Shown: positions 17,501 to 24,895 of the stretch, piece by piece
Layout: every line of letters starts with the position of its first letter
Position numbering within the stretch: the stretch's first letter is position 1
Assembly: GCA_963733135.1 (NCBI GenBank)
Contig: CAVTBX010000008.1
Location: 372,001-436,000 of the forward strand
DNA: 64,000 bases
From: CAVTBX01 sp963733135
Lineage (GTDB): Bacteria; Actinomycetota; Thermoleophilia; Gaiellales; Gaiellaceae
Direction: 5' to 3'
The notes under the pieces: generated by a model
Seen by the model: the letters and a program-made list of their open reading frames with translations, nothing else
Database searches by the model: none
What the model was told of the DNA's origin: nothing
Made by a program: the position numbers and the translations under genes

Positions 17501-18709
17501 CTCCTCCTGCGAGGCGATCGCGACCACCTGCTGGGCGACGACGTCCAGCGGGTTCCGCGGAATGCGGGTCTCCTCGATGGCGCCCTCGTGCATGCGCCGC
17601 GCGACCACTGCGGACTCGAGGAGGTCGGCTCGGAACTTCGGGAAGATGCGGCCCTTCGACGCCTCGCCGAGGCTGTGGCCGGAGCGTCCGACGCGCTGGA
17701 GTCCGGTGGCGACCGACTTCGGGGACTCGACCTGAATGACGAGGTCGACCGCGCCCATGTCGATCCCGAGCTCGAGCGACGAGGTGGCGACGAGAGCGGG
17801 GATCTCGCCGCGCTTCAGGAGCTCCTCGACCTCCACACGCTGCTCGCGGGCGAGCGAGCCGTGGTGTGCGCGGGCGATCTCGCGCTCGGCGATCTCGTTC
17901 AGCCGAAGCGCGAGGCGTTCGGCGAGCCTCCGGTTGTTGACGAAGACGATCGTCGAGCGGTGCGCCTCGACGAGCTCGAGGATCTTTGGGTAGATCGACG
18001 GCCAAATCGAGTTGCCCTCGACCGGTTCGCGCATGTCCTCGAGCGGGACGACGACCTCGAGGTCGAGCTCCTTGCGGCTGCCGGCGTCGACGAGCTCGAT
18101 CGGGTGTCCGCCCGAGACGAAGCGCCCGATCTCGTCAAGCGGACGCTGCGTGGCGGAGAGCGCGACGCGCTGAAGGGGCTCGGAGGTCAGCCGTTCGAGC
18201 CGCTCGACGGAGATCGCGAGATGCGCGCCGCGCTTGGTGCCGGCGACGGCGTGTACCTCGTCGAGGATCAGGAAGCGGACTCCGCCGAGGATCTCGCGGG
18301 CGCGCGAGGTCAGCATGAGGAAGAGCGACTCGGGCGTCGTGATGAGGATGTCCGGCGGTCGGCGGAGCATCGCGGCCCGCTCCTTGGGGCTCGTGTCACC
18401 CGTGCGGACGGCAACCGAGAGGTCGGAGCCGATGCCGGCCAGCGGCCCGCGCAGGTTTCGCTCGACGTCGTAGTTGAGGGCCTTGAGCGGGCTGACGTAG
18501 AGCACCTGCGTGCCCTCCCCCGGACGCGCCTGATCCAGTGCCCAGAGGAAGGCGGCAAGCGTCTTACCGGAGCCGGTCGGCGCCTGGATGAGCGTGTGCG
18601 AGCCGGATGCGATCGCCGGCCAGCCGTGTTCCTGAGCCGGCGTCGGCGCGTCGAAGGTCTGCTCGAACCAGGTGCGAACAGCGGGCGAGAAAGGCGCGAG
18701 CGAGCTCAT
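14504..18709 (-). CDS. lhr: Lhr-family ATP-dependent DNA helicase
   Basis: Large superfamily-2 helicase of 1401 residues, close to full-length bacterial Lhr (about 1,500). Motif I QAPTGSGKTLAAFLWAL is near residues 38-54, motif Ia YVSPLKALNYD, motif II LDEVHAV, motif III ALSATQRP, and motif VI QRVGRSGHSLGEASKGR. The core winged-helix and Lhr-specific domains run to about residue 860, followed by the long Lhr-CTD region, ending with a WLRIAFEAL...ERFDG block typical of the full-length form. Actinobacterial Lhr is a 3'-5' translocase induced by DNA crosslinking damage. The gene fits the local repair group of UvdE, Nei and HhH-GPD, although each lies in a different transcription unit. Confidence 0.95.
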   Translation of the reverse strand: MSSLAPFSPAVRTWFEQTFDAPTPAQEHGWPAIASGSHTLIQAPTGSGKTLAAFLWALDQARPGEGTQVLYVSPLKALNYDVERNLRGPLAGIGSDLSVAVRTGDTSPKERAAMLRRPPDILITTPESLFLMLTSRAREILGGVRFLILDEVHAVAGTKRGAHLAISVERLERLTSEPLQRVALSATQRPLDEIGRFVSGGHPIELVDAGSRKELDLEVVVPLEDMREPVEGNSIWPSIYPKILELVEAHRSTIVFVNNRRLAERLALRLNEIAEREIARAHHGSLAREQRVEVEELLKRGEIPALVATSSLELGIDMGAVDLVIQVESPKSVATGLQRVGRSGHSLGEASKGRIFPKFRADLLESAVVARRMHEGAIEETRIPRNPLDVVAQQVVAIASQEEISVDELHELLRRAYPFRDLSRQQLENVLDMLAGRYPSEEFAELRPRIVWDRVAGLVRGREGARRLAVTNAGTIPDRGLFGVYLVGGGGRVGELDEEMVYEARVGQTFLLGASTWRIEDITRDRVLVSPAPGIPGAVPFWKGEGIGRPYELGREIGRAARELVALDDDGAKTRLVAEHSLDERAAENLLTFLRDQEAATGVLPSDRSVVVERFRDEIGDWRLCILTPFGGRVHAPWSLALAARLRGSLGLEVNSIWSDDGVALHLPDADAPPTVEDLVVDPSELDELVLAELAGTALFGARFRENAARALLIPRRRPGERTPLWQQRLKAQALLQVARRYPDFPVILETVREVLQDVFDLPALRELLAGLQQRRIDLVSVETPTASPYASSLLFDYVATYMYEDDTPLAERRAQALALDRDLLKELLGQEELRDLIDPGALEQVEAELRGEPKSVDALHDFLLRRGDLAPGEFDEALAAPLEAERRAVRVRVSGAERLIAAEDAGRYRDALGAMPPSGLPDTFLEGGESPLASILVRYSRGRGPFTTAQVAERFGLRRERVEDELGALERDGRLVRGELRPGGKEREWCDPDVLRRLRRASLAALRKEVEPTGQAALGRFLPAWQGVDRRATLREALVPLQGLSLPVALWESDVLPRRSPGYQPAQLDQLCASGEVVWVGAGLERVALYFREDAPALGRPAALAPPEGDAHDGIRATLAGRALFWFDLLRETGLEAETALPALWDLVWAGEVTNDAWQPLRAERRFATPKPERRPRRFSRRRANAITATQGRWSSTGSLFDGESDARALAELLLERQGIVTRDSVRAEGIPGGYGAVYGELRKLETLGVCRRGYFVEGLGGAQFALPGAVERLREPAAEEATLVLAAADPAQPYGAAIPWPKRAGARAARVAGAHVITIGGEPALYVERGGRSLVPLRDPEPEWLRIAFEALVAHVRRTGRKRLAVERFDGERVSETEVMSLLVEAGFLAGPRRAVLRA

Positions 18710-18916
18710 GTGTCCAGCCTATCGAGGCGGTGTCTCGCCGATTCGCGCGGCTTCAGCGCGGACATGCCCTTTGGATTGGCGCGTGTCTTAAGGCGCGCCC
18801 AGCCTCCTCCCCGCGGCGAGCCTACGCGAGAAAAACGCGCCGGTGTGTGACGTTCGTGCCGGAGGTGCGTCGAATGCGCAACGCTTCGTACGCGGGTCGC
18901 GACGTAGACTCAGGCC

Positions 18917-19489
18917 ATGGCCACCGTCCGGCCCGACCGGCTTCACTTCACCGAGAACGACGAAGCGGACGAGCTGCTCGCGCGGGAGCCGTTGGCACTT
19001 CTCATCGGCTTCGTGCTCGACCAGCAGGTGCCAGTCCAGAAGGCATTCTCGTCGCCGCTCGAGCTCTCGCGCCGGATCGGCGGGCTCGACGCCGAGCGGA
19101 TCGCCGGCATGGATCCGGCCGAGTTCGAGGCTGTTTTTCGAGAGCGGCCCGCGCTCCATCGGTTTCCCGGCGCGATGGCGGCGCGCGTGCAGGAGCTCTG
19201 CCGCACGCTCGTCGCCGACTTCGGCGGCGATCCCGAGCGGGTTTGGAGCGATGCTGAGACCGGCGCCGAGCTCAGGAGCCGGCTGCTCGCGCTGCCGGGG
19301 ATCGGCGAGATGAAGGCGAAGGCGCTCACAGCCGTCCTCGCCAAGCGCTTCGGAATCGCGCCGCCCGGCTGGGAGGACGTCGTGCCGAGCCATCCGACGC
19401 TCGGCGACGTCGACTCGACCGAATCCCTGCTCGCCTACCAGACGCAGAAGCGAGCACACAAGGCCGCGCTCCGCGCGGCCCGCGACTGA
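18917..19489 (+). CDS. HhH-GPD superfamily base-excision repair protein
   Basis: A 190-residue member of the actinobacterial HhH-GPD family (TIGR03252-like). LIGFVLDQQVPVQKAF contains the paired glutamines typical of this group, and LLALPGIGEMKAKALTAVLAKRFGI is the helix-hairpin-helix followed by the Gly/Pro-rich loop. The C-terminus LAYQTQKRAHKAALR is basic. Members are assumed to be DNA glycosylases, but the lesion is unknown and there is no iron-sulfur cluster motif. A TAGACT hexamer (18904-18909) just before the ATG could be a -10 element of a near-leaderless promoter. It diverges from lhr across 207 bp without another ORF. Confidence 0.85.
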   Translation: MATVRPDRLHFTENDEADELLAREPLALLIGFVLDQQVPVQKAFSSPLELSRRIGGLDAERIAGMDPAEFEAVFRERPALHRFPGAMAARVQELCRTLVADFGGDPERVWSDAETGAELRSRLLALPGIGEMKAKALTAVLAKRFGIAPPGWEDVVPSHPTLGDVDSTESLLAYQTQKRAHKAALRAARD

Positions 19490-19552
19490 CCCCGCCTCTT
19501 CGCAGGCCCACGTGCTGGTGCTTCCTCCGGCGCGGTCGAGGTCACAACTCGA

Positions 19553-20983
19553 CTACTCGAGCTGCTTCAGCGCCGCCCGTGCAGCCCAATAGCCACACAT
19601 TCCGTGCACTCCGCCGCCCGGCGGGGTCGACGAGGAACAGAGGTAGAGCCCTTGCGCCCCGGTTCCGTACGGCGACAAACCGGGCGTCGGACGGAAGATG
19701 AGCTGGCTCAGGTCCTGGAGGCCGCCGTTCACGTCGCCGCCGACGAGGTTGGGATTGTCGGCCTCGAGCTCGGCTGGGCCGCGGGCAGACCGCGCCAGGA
19801 CGACGCCCCGAAAGCCCGGCGCGAAGCGCTCGACCTGGCCCTCGATCGCCTCGGTTGCGTCCCCGTCCCAGCCCGGTGGAACGTGGCAGTACCCCCACGC
19901 GGTGTGCCGGCCTTCGGGCGCACGGGTCGGGTCGTGGAGCGTGTGCTGGGCCAGGATGACGAACGGCCGCTCGGCCGCCCGGCCCTCCCACGGGGCGCGT
20001 TCGGCCTCCGCGATCTCCGCAAGCGTCCCGCCGAGGTGCACGCCCGCAGCTCGGCCGCAAGCCGGATTCGCCCACGGGATCGGCGCCGAGAGCGCCCAGT
20101 CGAGCTTGAAGGCCCCTGGGCCGTAGCGAAAGCGCTCGAACCGGCGGCGCCGGCCGGCCGGAAGCCGATCGCCGGCGAGCGCGACGAGCTGCCTGGGCGT
20201 GACGTCGCAGAGGACAACCTTGGCCGGCGGGAGCTCGTCGAGTGTCGTCACCGGAGAGCCCGTCTCGATCTCGCCACCGAGTGACCGGAGATAGGAGGCG
20301 AGCGCGTCCGAAAGGCTCTGGGCGCCTCCGCGCGGGAACGGCCAGCCCACGGCGTGTGCGACCGCGAGCAGCACGAGCCCGAAGGAGGCCGACGCCGCCC
20401 GGTCGAGCGCAAGGAACGAGTGCGCGGCCGCGCCGGCGAGGAGCGCGCGCGCCCGCTCTCCCCGGAAGGCCACGCGACCGAGCACCTGCGCCGGCAGCAG
20501 CGCCGGTAGCCCAAAGCGCGCCAGCGCGAGCGGGTGCCGTGGAAGTCTGAGCAGCGAGCCGAGCAGGCTCGGCGCGAGCAGCTCCCAGCGTCGCGCCGTC
20601 GTTCCGACCACGCGCTCGTAGGCGAGGGCGTCCGCGCCGAGCCCGGCCGCCGTGGCACCGACCGACCGCTCGACCACGACGGCCTCGCCGCCGTCCAGCG
20701 GATGCGCCAGCTCGAGCGGCGCGAAGACCCACTCGAGCCCGTGCTCGGCGAGCGGCAGGTTGCGGAAGAAGGGCGAACCGGCCCCGAGCGGATGGATGGC
20801 GGAACAGCGGTCGTGGACGAATCCGGGCAGCGTCAGCTCCCCCGAGCGGGCACCGCCTCCGACCGTGTCGCTCGCCTCCCGGACGAGAACCCGGCGACCG
20901 GCCCGCGCCAGCTCGATCGCCGCGGCGAGCCCGTTCGGCCCTGCCCCGATGACAACCGCGTCGTACCGGCTAGAAGCTCTGAC
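19553..20983 (-). CDS. Phytoene-dehydrogenase-like FAD/NAD(P) oxidoreductase (start unresolved)
   Basis: Flavoprotein amine-oxidase/carotenoid-desaturase relative. The dinucleotide motif YDAVVIGAGPNGLAAAIE begins at 20965, followed by EASDTVGGGARSGELTLPGF and HDRCSAIHPLG; the C-terminus STPPGGGVHGMCGYWAA is the closing FAD motif. Total length is about 470 residues, normal for the family. There is no ATG, GTG or TTG in frame between the stop at 21020-21022 and the Rossmann motif; the first canonical start is an internal GTG at 20677, which would delete the FAD-binding domain. A sequencing indel or a rare start codon near 20970-20990 is likely. Substrate unknown; no carotenoid genes are adjacent. 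Confidence 0.8.
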   Translation of the reverse strand, partial: VRASSRYDAVVIGAGPNGLAAAIELARAGRRVLVREASDTVGGGARSGELTLPGFVHDRCSAIHPLGAGSPFFRNLPLAEHGLEWVFAPLELAHPLDGGEAVVVERSVGATAAGLGADALAYERVVGTTARRWELLAPSLLGSLLRLPRHPLALARFGLPALLPAQVLGRVAFRGERARALLAGAAAHSFLALDRAASASFGLVLLAVAHAVGWPFPRGGAQSLSDALASYLRSLGGEIETGSPVTTLDELPPAKVVLCDVTPRQLVALAGDRLPAGRRRRFERFRYGPGAFKLDWALSAPIPWANPACGRAAGVHLGGTLAEIAEAERAPWEGRAAERPFVILAQHTLHDPTRAPEGRHTAWGYCHVPPGWDGDATEAIEGQVERFAPGFRGVVLARSARGPAELEADNPNLVGGDVNGGLQDLSQLIFRPTPGLSPYGTGAQGLYLCSSSTPPGGGVHGMCGYWAARAALKQLE

Positions 20984-21044
20984 GGGATGATGCTTCGTCG
21001 TCGGGGTGCGCTGCGTGGTTCAGGGAAAGGACGCAGGGAGCGCT

Positions 21045-21061
21045 CATATCCAGAGGATATG
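21045..21061. repeat. CATATCC/GGATATG inverted repeat
   Basis: A perfect 7-bp inverted repeat with a 3-nt loop, AT-rich in an otherwise GC-rich gap between the acyl-CoA dehydrogenase gene and the oxidoreductase downstream of it. It could be an operator for the downstream gene; no further support. Confidence 0.3.
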
Positions 21062-21084
21062 GGTGCGACTGAGGACGCCGCCCT

Positions 21085-21103
21085 GGGCCGCGCAGCGCGG
21101 CCC
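21085..21103 (-). terminator. Hairpin downstream of acyl-CoA dehydrogenase
   Basis: GGGCCGCGC and GCGCGGCCC form a perfect 9-bp palindrome with a single central base, 33 nt after the acyl-CoA dehydrogenase stop. A very stable hairpin, but with no U-run, so the terminator role is tentative. Confidence 0.4.
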
Positions 21104-21135
21104 GACGGCACAAGGCCTCATCTCGTTAGAGCTTC

Positions 21136-22320
21136 TTAAGCGCCGACTCCGGCGAAGGACGACGCGCGGCCCTCGCGCACCATCTCGCGCGCGATCACGA
21201 GCCTCTGGATCTCGTTCGTGCCCTCGTAGATCTGCGTGATCTTCGCGTCCCGCATCATGCGCTCGACCGGATACTCCTTGATGTAGCCGTACCCGCCGAG
21301 GATCTGCACAGCCTCCGTCGTGACCTCCATCGCGGCGTCCGAGCAGTAGAGCTTCGCCATGGCGGAAGCCTTGGTGAGCTCCGGCCCGTCGACGCCCTCG
21401 TCCACGAGCTGCCCGACGCGATAGAGGAGCCCGCGAGCGGCCTGGCACCGCGTCTCCATGTCGGCGAGCTTCCCTGCGATGAGCTGGTGCTCGGCGATCG
21501 GCTTGCCCATCGTCTCGCGGCTCGACGCGTAGTCGAGCGCGTAGTCGGTGGCGCCCTGGGCGATGCCGAGCGCCTGGGCGCCGATGCCGGGCCGCGAGCG
21601 GTCGAGGACGCGCATCGCGATCGCGAAGCCCTCACCCTCCTCGCCGACGAGGTTCTCAGCCGGTACCCGACAGTCGTCGAAGAAGACCTCGCCCGTCGTC
21701 GAGCCCTTGATCCCGAGCTTGGGCTCGATCCGCCCGACGGAGAAGCCCGGTGTATCGGCCTCGACGACGAAGCACGAGATGCCGGCGTGGCCGGCGTCGG
21801 GATCGGTCTTGGCGAACACGGTGTATAGGCCCGCGACGCCGGCGTTTGTGATGAATCGCTTGCCGCCGTTGAGGACGTAGGCATCGCCGTCCTGGCGCGC
21901 CTCGGTGCGCATCGCCGCCGCGTCGGAGCCCGAGCCGGCCTCCGTGAGGGCATAGGCCCCGAGCCACTCGCCGCTGGCCAGTCGCGGCAGCCAGCGCTCT
22001 CTCTGCTCGTCAGTCCCGGCGAGCTTGAGTGCGAGCGCCCCGAGCTCCTGGACGGCGAGGATCAGCCCGGTCGTTGCACAGACCTTCGAGACCTCCTCGA
22101 TCGCGACGAGGAGCATGAGCATGCCGGTGCCCGTACCGCCGTGGCGCTCCTCGAACGGAAGGCCGAGAAGCTCGTGCTCGCGGAAGAGCTCGACCATGTC
22201 CCACGGGAACTCCGCGGAGGCGTCGATCTCAGCCGCCCGAGGAGCAATCCGCTCGCGCGTCAGAGCGCGCACGAGATCGCGAATCTCGCGCTGCTCGTCC
22301 GAGAGCGGGTCTGCCCCCAC
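21136..22320 (-). CDS. Acyl-CoA dehydrogenase
   Basis: FAD-dependent acyl-CoA dehydrogenase of 394 residues, typical length, catalysing alpha-beta desaturation of an acyl-CoA and passing electrons to ETF. Motifs: ALTEAGSGSDAAAMRT (FAD/substrate), KRFITNAGVAGLYTVFAKT, GIKGSTTGEVFFDDCRVP, the C-terminal domain signature QILGGYGYIKEYPVERMMRDAKI, and the catalytic base at about Glu366 in QIYEGTNEIQR. The glutamate position places it with short/medium-chain or branched-chain enzymes. No other beta-oxidation genes are adjacent, so the chain length is open. Confidence 0.93.
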   Translation of the reverse strand: MGADPLSDEQREIRDLVRALTRERIAPRAAEIDASAEFPWDMVELFREHELLGLPFEERHGGTGTGMLMLLVAIEEVSKVCATTGLILAVQELGALALKLAGTDEQRERWLPRLASGEWLGAYALTEAGSGSDAAAMRTEARQDGDAYVLNGGKRFITNAGVAGLYTVFAKTDPDAGHAGISCFVVEADTPGFSVGRIEPKLGIKGSTTGEVFFDDCRVPAENLVGEEGEGFAIAMRVLDRSRPGIGAQALGIAQGATDYALDYASSRETMGKPIAEHQLIAGKLADMETRCQAARGLLYRVGQLVDEGVDGPELTKASAMAKLYCSDAAMEVTTEAVQILGGYGYIKEYPVERMMRDAKITQIYEGTNEIQRLVIAREMVREGRASSFAGVGA

Positions 22321-22391
22321 ACGCCCAGTGTACGGACGTTTGCCCTGCGTTCAGGCGGGAATGCGGGCCAGAGACCACGGAGGAGGCGCGC

Positions 22392-22787
22392 ATGCCGAAG
22401 ACCACGAAGAGCGACCTGCCGGGCACGTTGAAGCGCTCGCCCGCGAAGGCGCAACGAACGTACGCAAAGACGCTCGACAGCGCCCATGAGCAGTACGGCG
22501 GCAACGAGGAGCGGGCACACCGTGCCGCCTTCGCGGCCGTAAAGCACTCCCACGAGAAGGTCGGCGACCACTGGGAGGAGAAGGACGAGAAGGGCCCGTC
22601 CGACCCGCAAGCCAAGAAGAGCGGGCGCGACGCCCGTGACTATCCGGCACCGACCGCAGGCGGCGTCGATGTCGAGGGACACACGAGGGACGAGCTCTAC
22701 GAGCGCGCCAAGCGGCTCGGCGTCGCGGGCCGTTCGAAGATGACCAAGCTCGAGCTCGGTCAGGCGATCGCCCGCAAGCAGGATTAG
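22392..22787 (+). CDS. chaB: ChaB-family protein with Rho-N/SAP-like tail
   Basis: A 131-residue protein with two parts. Residues 8-60 (LPGTLKRSPAKAQRTYAKTL and AFAAVKHSHEKVGDHW) match ChaB, annotated in E. coli as a regulator of cation transport but of unproven function. Residues 95-131 (TRDELYERAKRLGVAGRSKM) look like the small helical Rho-N/SAP nucleic-acid-binding fold. The linker is Lys/Asp-rich and probably disordered. A strong GGAGGAGG lies just before the ATG. The combination suggests a DNA- or RNA-associated small basic protein, which is inference. Confidence 0.85.
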   Translation: MPKTTKSDLPGTLKRSPAKAQRTYAKTLDSAHEQYGGNEERAHRAAFAAVKHSHEKVGDHWEEKDEKGPSDPQAKKSGRDARDYPAPTAGGVDVEGHTRDELYERAKRLGVAGRSKMTKLELGQAIARKQD

Positions 22788-22829
22788 GCTGGGCTGCCCT
22801 GGTTAGGCTCTGTTCACGAAAGGGGCTGC

Positions 22830-23177
22830 ATGCGTCGCTGCTCGGGCTGTGGCGGAGAGGTGGAGACGAGCTTTCGCTTCTGCCCTTGGTGTGCGGCCCC
22901 GCAACGACGGAAGCTCACAGACTTCTTCCGTCCTCATCCCGACCTCGGGGTCGAGCGTGACCGCGCGCTCCGGGTCTCGCGCTACCTCGCGCCGGATGCG
23001 TTGCGGCGCGTCCGCTTCAGCGTCTGGAGCGGCGATCCCGAGGCGCCTGGAGTCGATGCGGCGATGTCGCTCGACGAGGACGAGGCCGCGCGCCTCGCCC
23101 GCTTTCTGACGCTCGATGTGGAGGCCGAGGCCGAAGTGGCCTACGGCGATGACACCCAGCCCTCGATCTGCGGATAG
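22830..23177 (+). CDS. Small zinc-ribbon protein, 115 aa
   Basis: The N-terminus MRRCSGCGGEVETSFRFCPW holds two CxxC knuckles (CSGC and CPWC) about 14 residues apart, a zinc ribbon of the kind used in small regulatory or adaptor proteins. The remaining 80 residues are acidic, with SLDEDEAARLARFL resembling a short helical tail. Function unknown. The gene converges with the anti-sigma-like gene and their 3' ends overlap by 37 nt. Confidence 0.75.
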   Translation: MRRCSGCGGEVETSFRFCPWCAAPQRRKLTDFFRPHPDLGVERDRALRVSRYLAPDALRRVRFSVWSGDPEAPGVDAAMSLDEDEAARLARFLTLDVEAEAEVAYGDDTQPSICG

Positions 23178-24292
23178 CCGGCCTGCTCGTCGCCGGGGGC
23201 GAACTCGGCTGAGATCTCGCCGACCGCGGTCGGCTCCCGACCCTCGACCGGGAGGAAGAGCCACTCGTCGGCGCTCTCCCAGCCGACGAGGACGAAGCGC
23301 GCGTCAGGCGACCAGGCGAGCCCGGCGAGCCGGCCGGGGGTCCGCTGGAGGACCGCCGGCCGTTTGCCGCGGTAGAGCGCAACCTCGGAAGCCTCGGGAC
23401 CGCGCAGGCTGACGGCCAGGATCCGCCCGCGGGGCGAGTACACGGCAGCGACGGCCCGGCCGCCCTCGAACGCGAGTGTCCCGATCCGCCGTCCGGCCGC
23501 CGAGAGGATCCGCGCGGCCCGCGGGCCGACCACCGCCAACCGCGTCCCGTCGGCAGACCACGCGAGCGCCGTCACGCGCCCGACCCGCTGTCGCCAGAGG
23601 ACTCGTCCCGAGCTCACATCGGTGAGGCGAACGATGCCGCGCCGATCCACGTGGGCGAGCTGGTTCTCGTGAGCGGCCCGCCAGGCAGGAGAAACCGAGG
23701 CCACACCCTGGGCCAGGAGCCGGTCGTCCGTGCCGTCGCCGTCGACGACGCGGAGCGTCGGGCCCGAGCGATACGCGACGCGAGTCCCCGTAACTGGCAT
23801 CCAGCGCGCGTCCGCGACCTCGGGCCGGGTCAGGCTCCAGCGGACATCGCCCGTGTCGGGCTCGACCGCGACGACGTGGCGCTCGTCCGTGGCGACCACG
23901 AAGCGGCCGGCCGGCGACCAGGACGCTGCCCTGTAGTCGCCGAGCCGGCGCTTCGAGCCGTCCTCGCGGACGACCCAGACCCCGCCCCCAGCCGTGACGA
24001 GAAGCCTGCCGGGAGCCGGCAGCGATTCGAGCCCGGGTCGTACGTCGTCGCTCCTGAAGACGTCGCGGACGGCGTCGACGACAGCCGGGCCGGCCGGTGT
24101 CGCGGCCAGGCCGACGCCGACCGCGACGAGTGCGGCGGCGAGTGCCGCGGGCCAGGCGGGCCGCCAACGCCGGCCAACGGGCTCCCGAGCCGTGTAGGCC
24201 GCGTGGACGACGGCCCAGGCGCGCCGTTCGGCGTCGAGCTCGCCGGGCGGAGACACCGACTGGATGCTGCGGCGCAGACGCTCGTCGTTCAC
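23141..24292 (-). CDS. Putative membrane anti-sigma factor with extracytoplasmic beta-propeller
   Basis: A 383-residue protein with a short cytoplasmic N-terminus (about 45 aa), one transmembrane helix (PAALAAALVAVGVGLAATPA, residues 48-67), and a long outside part made of WD40/YVTN-like repeats: ASWSPAGRFVV, LAWSADGTRLAV, AAVYSPRGRILAV, LAWSPDARFVLV. The gene overlaps the ECF sigma gene by ATGA and has the expected topology, so it is probably its anti-sigma factor. No zinc-binding HxxxCxxC anti-sigma motif is visible, so the inhibition mechanism would differ from ZAS proteins. The propeller may sense an envelope signal (inference). Confidence 0.75.
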   Translation of the reverse strand: MNDERLRRSIQSVSPPGELDAERRAWAVVHAAYTAREPVGRRWRPAWPAALAAALVAVGVGLAATPAGPAVVDAVRDVFRSDDVRPGLESLPAPGRLLVTAGGGVWVVREDGSKRRLGDYRAASWSPAGRFVVATDERHVVAVEPDTGDVRWSLTRPEVADARWMPVTGTRVAYRSGPTLRVVDGDGTDDRLLAQGVASVSPAWRAAHENQLAHVDRRGIVRLTDVSSGRVLWRQRVGRVTALAWSADGTRLAVVGPRAARILSAAGRRIGTLAFEGGRAVAAVYSPRGRILAVSLRGPEASEVALYRGKRPAVLQRTPGRLAGLAWSPDARFVLVGWESADEWLFLPVEGREPTAVGEISAEFAPGDEQAGYPQIEGWVSSP

Positions 24293-24831
24293 GGAGCCTC
24301 CTCCGCCCCGAGGAGCGCGCCGAGCGCGTCGAGGCCCCGCCGCATTCGTGAGTTGACGGTGCCGCGCGGGACGTCGAGGAGCGAGGCGATCTCCCCCGGC
24401 GTGTAGTCGAGGAGATACCGCAGCACGATGACCGCCCTGTGGTCGGGCGCCAGCTCGCCGAGGGCTGCCACGATCTCGCCCGAGACCGGACGCCCTGCCG
24501 CCTCGGGTGCCGCGAGCGCCGCGAAGGCGCGCTCGTCGCCAAGCTCTCGGCGAATCGCCCGTGCACGTGCCCAGTCGATCGACCGGTTCACGACGATCCG
24601 GTGGAGCCAGGGCGCGAACGGCCTCCTGCCGTCGAAGCGCTCGAGCGCGCGAACCGCGGCCAGGAACGCCTCCTGGGCGATGTCCTCGGCCGCCGCGGCA
24701 TCGTGGACTACGAGGTACGCGGCCCGATACGCGCGAGGCCAGTGCTGGCGGAAGAGAGCCTCGATGTCGTCCGCCGAGCCTTCCCGGGCTCGCCGCACCC
24801 GGGCGGACTCACCACGTGAGAGGCCCGCCAT
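24289..24831 (-). CDS. ECF-type RNA polymerase sigma factor
   Basis: A 180-residue group-4 sigma factor. Region 2 reads ALFRQHWPRAYRAAYLVVHD, AEDIAQEAFLAAVRAL and PWLHRIVVNRSID; region 4 reads LPDH-like APDHRAVIVLRYLLDYTPGE and the helix-turn-helix IASLLDVPRGTVNSRMRRG. ATG at 24831 was chosen because the frame upstream is antisense to the peptidase gene and lacks sigma homology. Coupled by a 4-nt overlap to the propeller membrane protein that probably holds it inactive. Its target promoters cannot be told from the window. Confidence 0.9.
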   Translation of the reverse strand: MAGLSRGESARVRRAREGSADDIEALFRQHWPRAYRAAYLVVHDAAAAEDIAQEAFLAAVRALERFDGRRPFAPWLHRIVVNRSIDWARARAIRRELGDERAFAALAAPEAAGRPVSGEIVAALGELAPDHRAVIVLRYLLDYTPGEIASLLDVPRGTVNSRMRRGLDALGALLGAEEAP

Positions 24832-24895
24832 GGCGGCCCGACTATACGAGCCCGGCTCGGAAACGAGGGTGAGCTCCACCGGCACGGATACGTGC

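Noticed and set aside
14504..18709. Phage-defence or other specialised helicase system around the Lhr gene
   Set aside because: Motifs and length fit housekeeping full-length Lhr, and no nuclease or methylase partner is adjacent.
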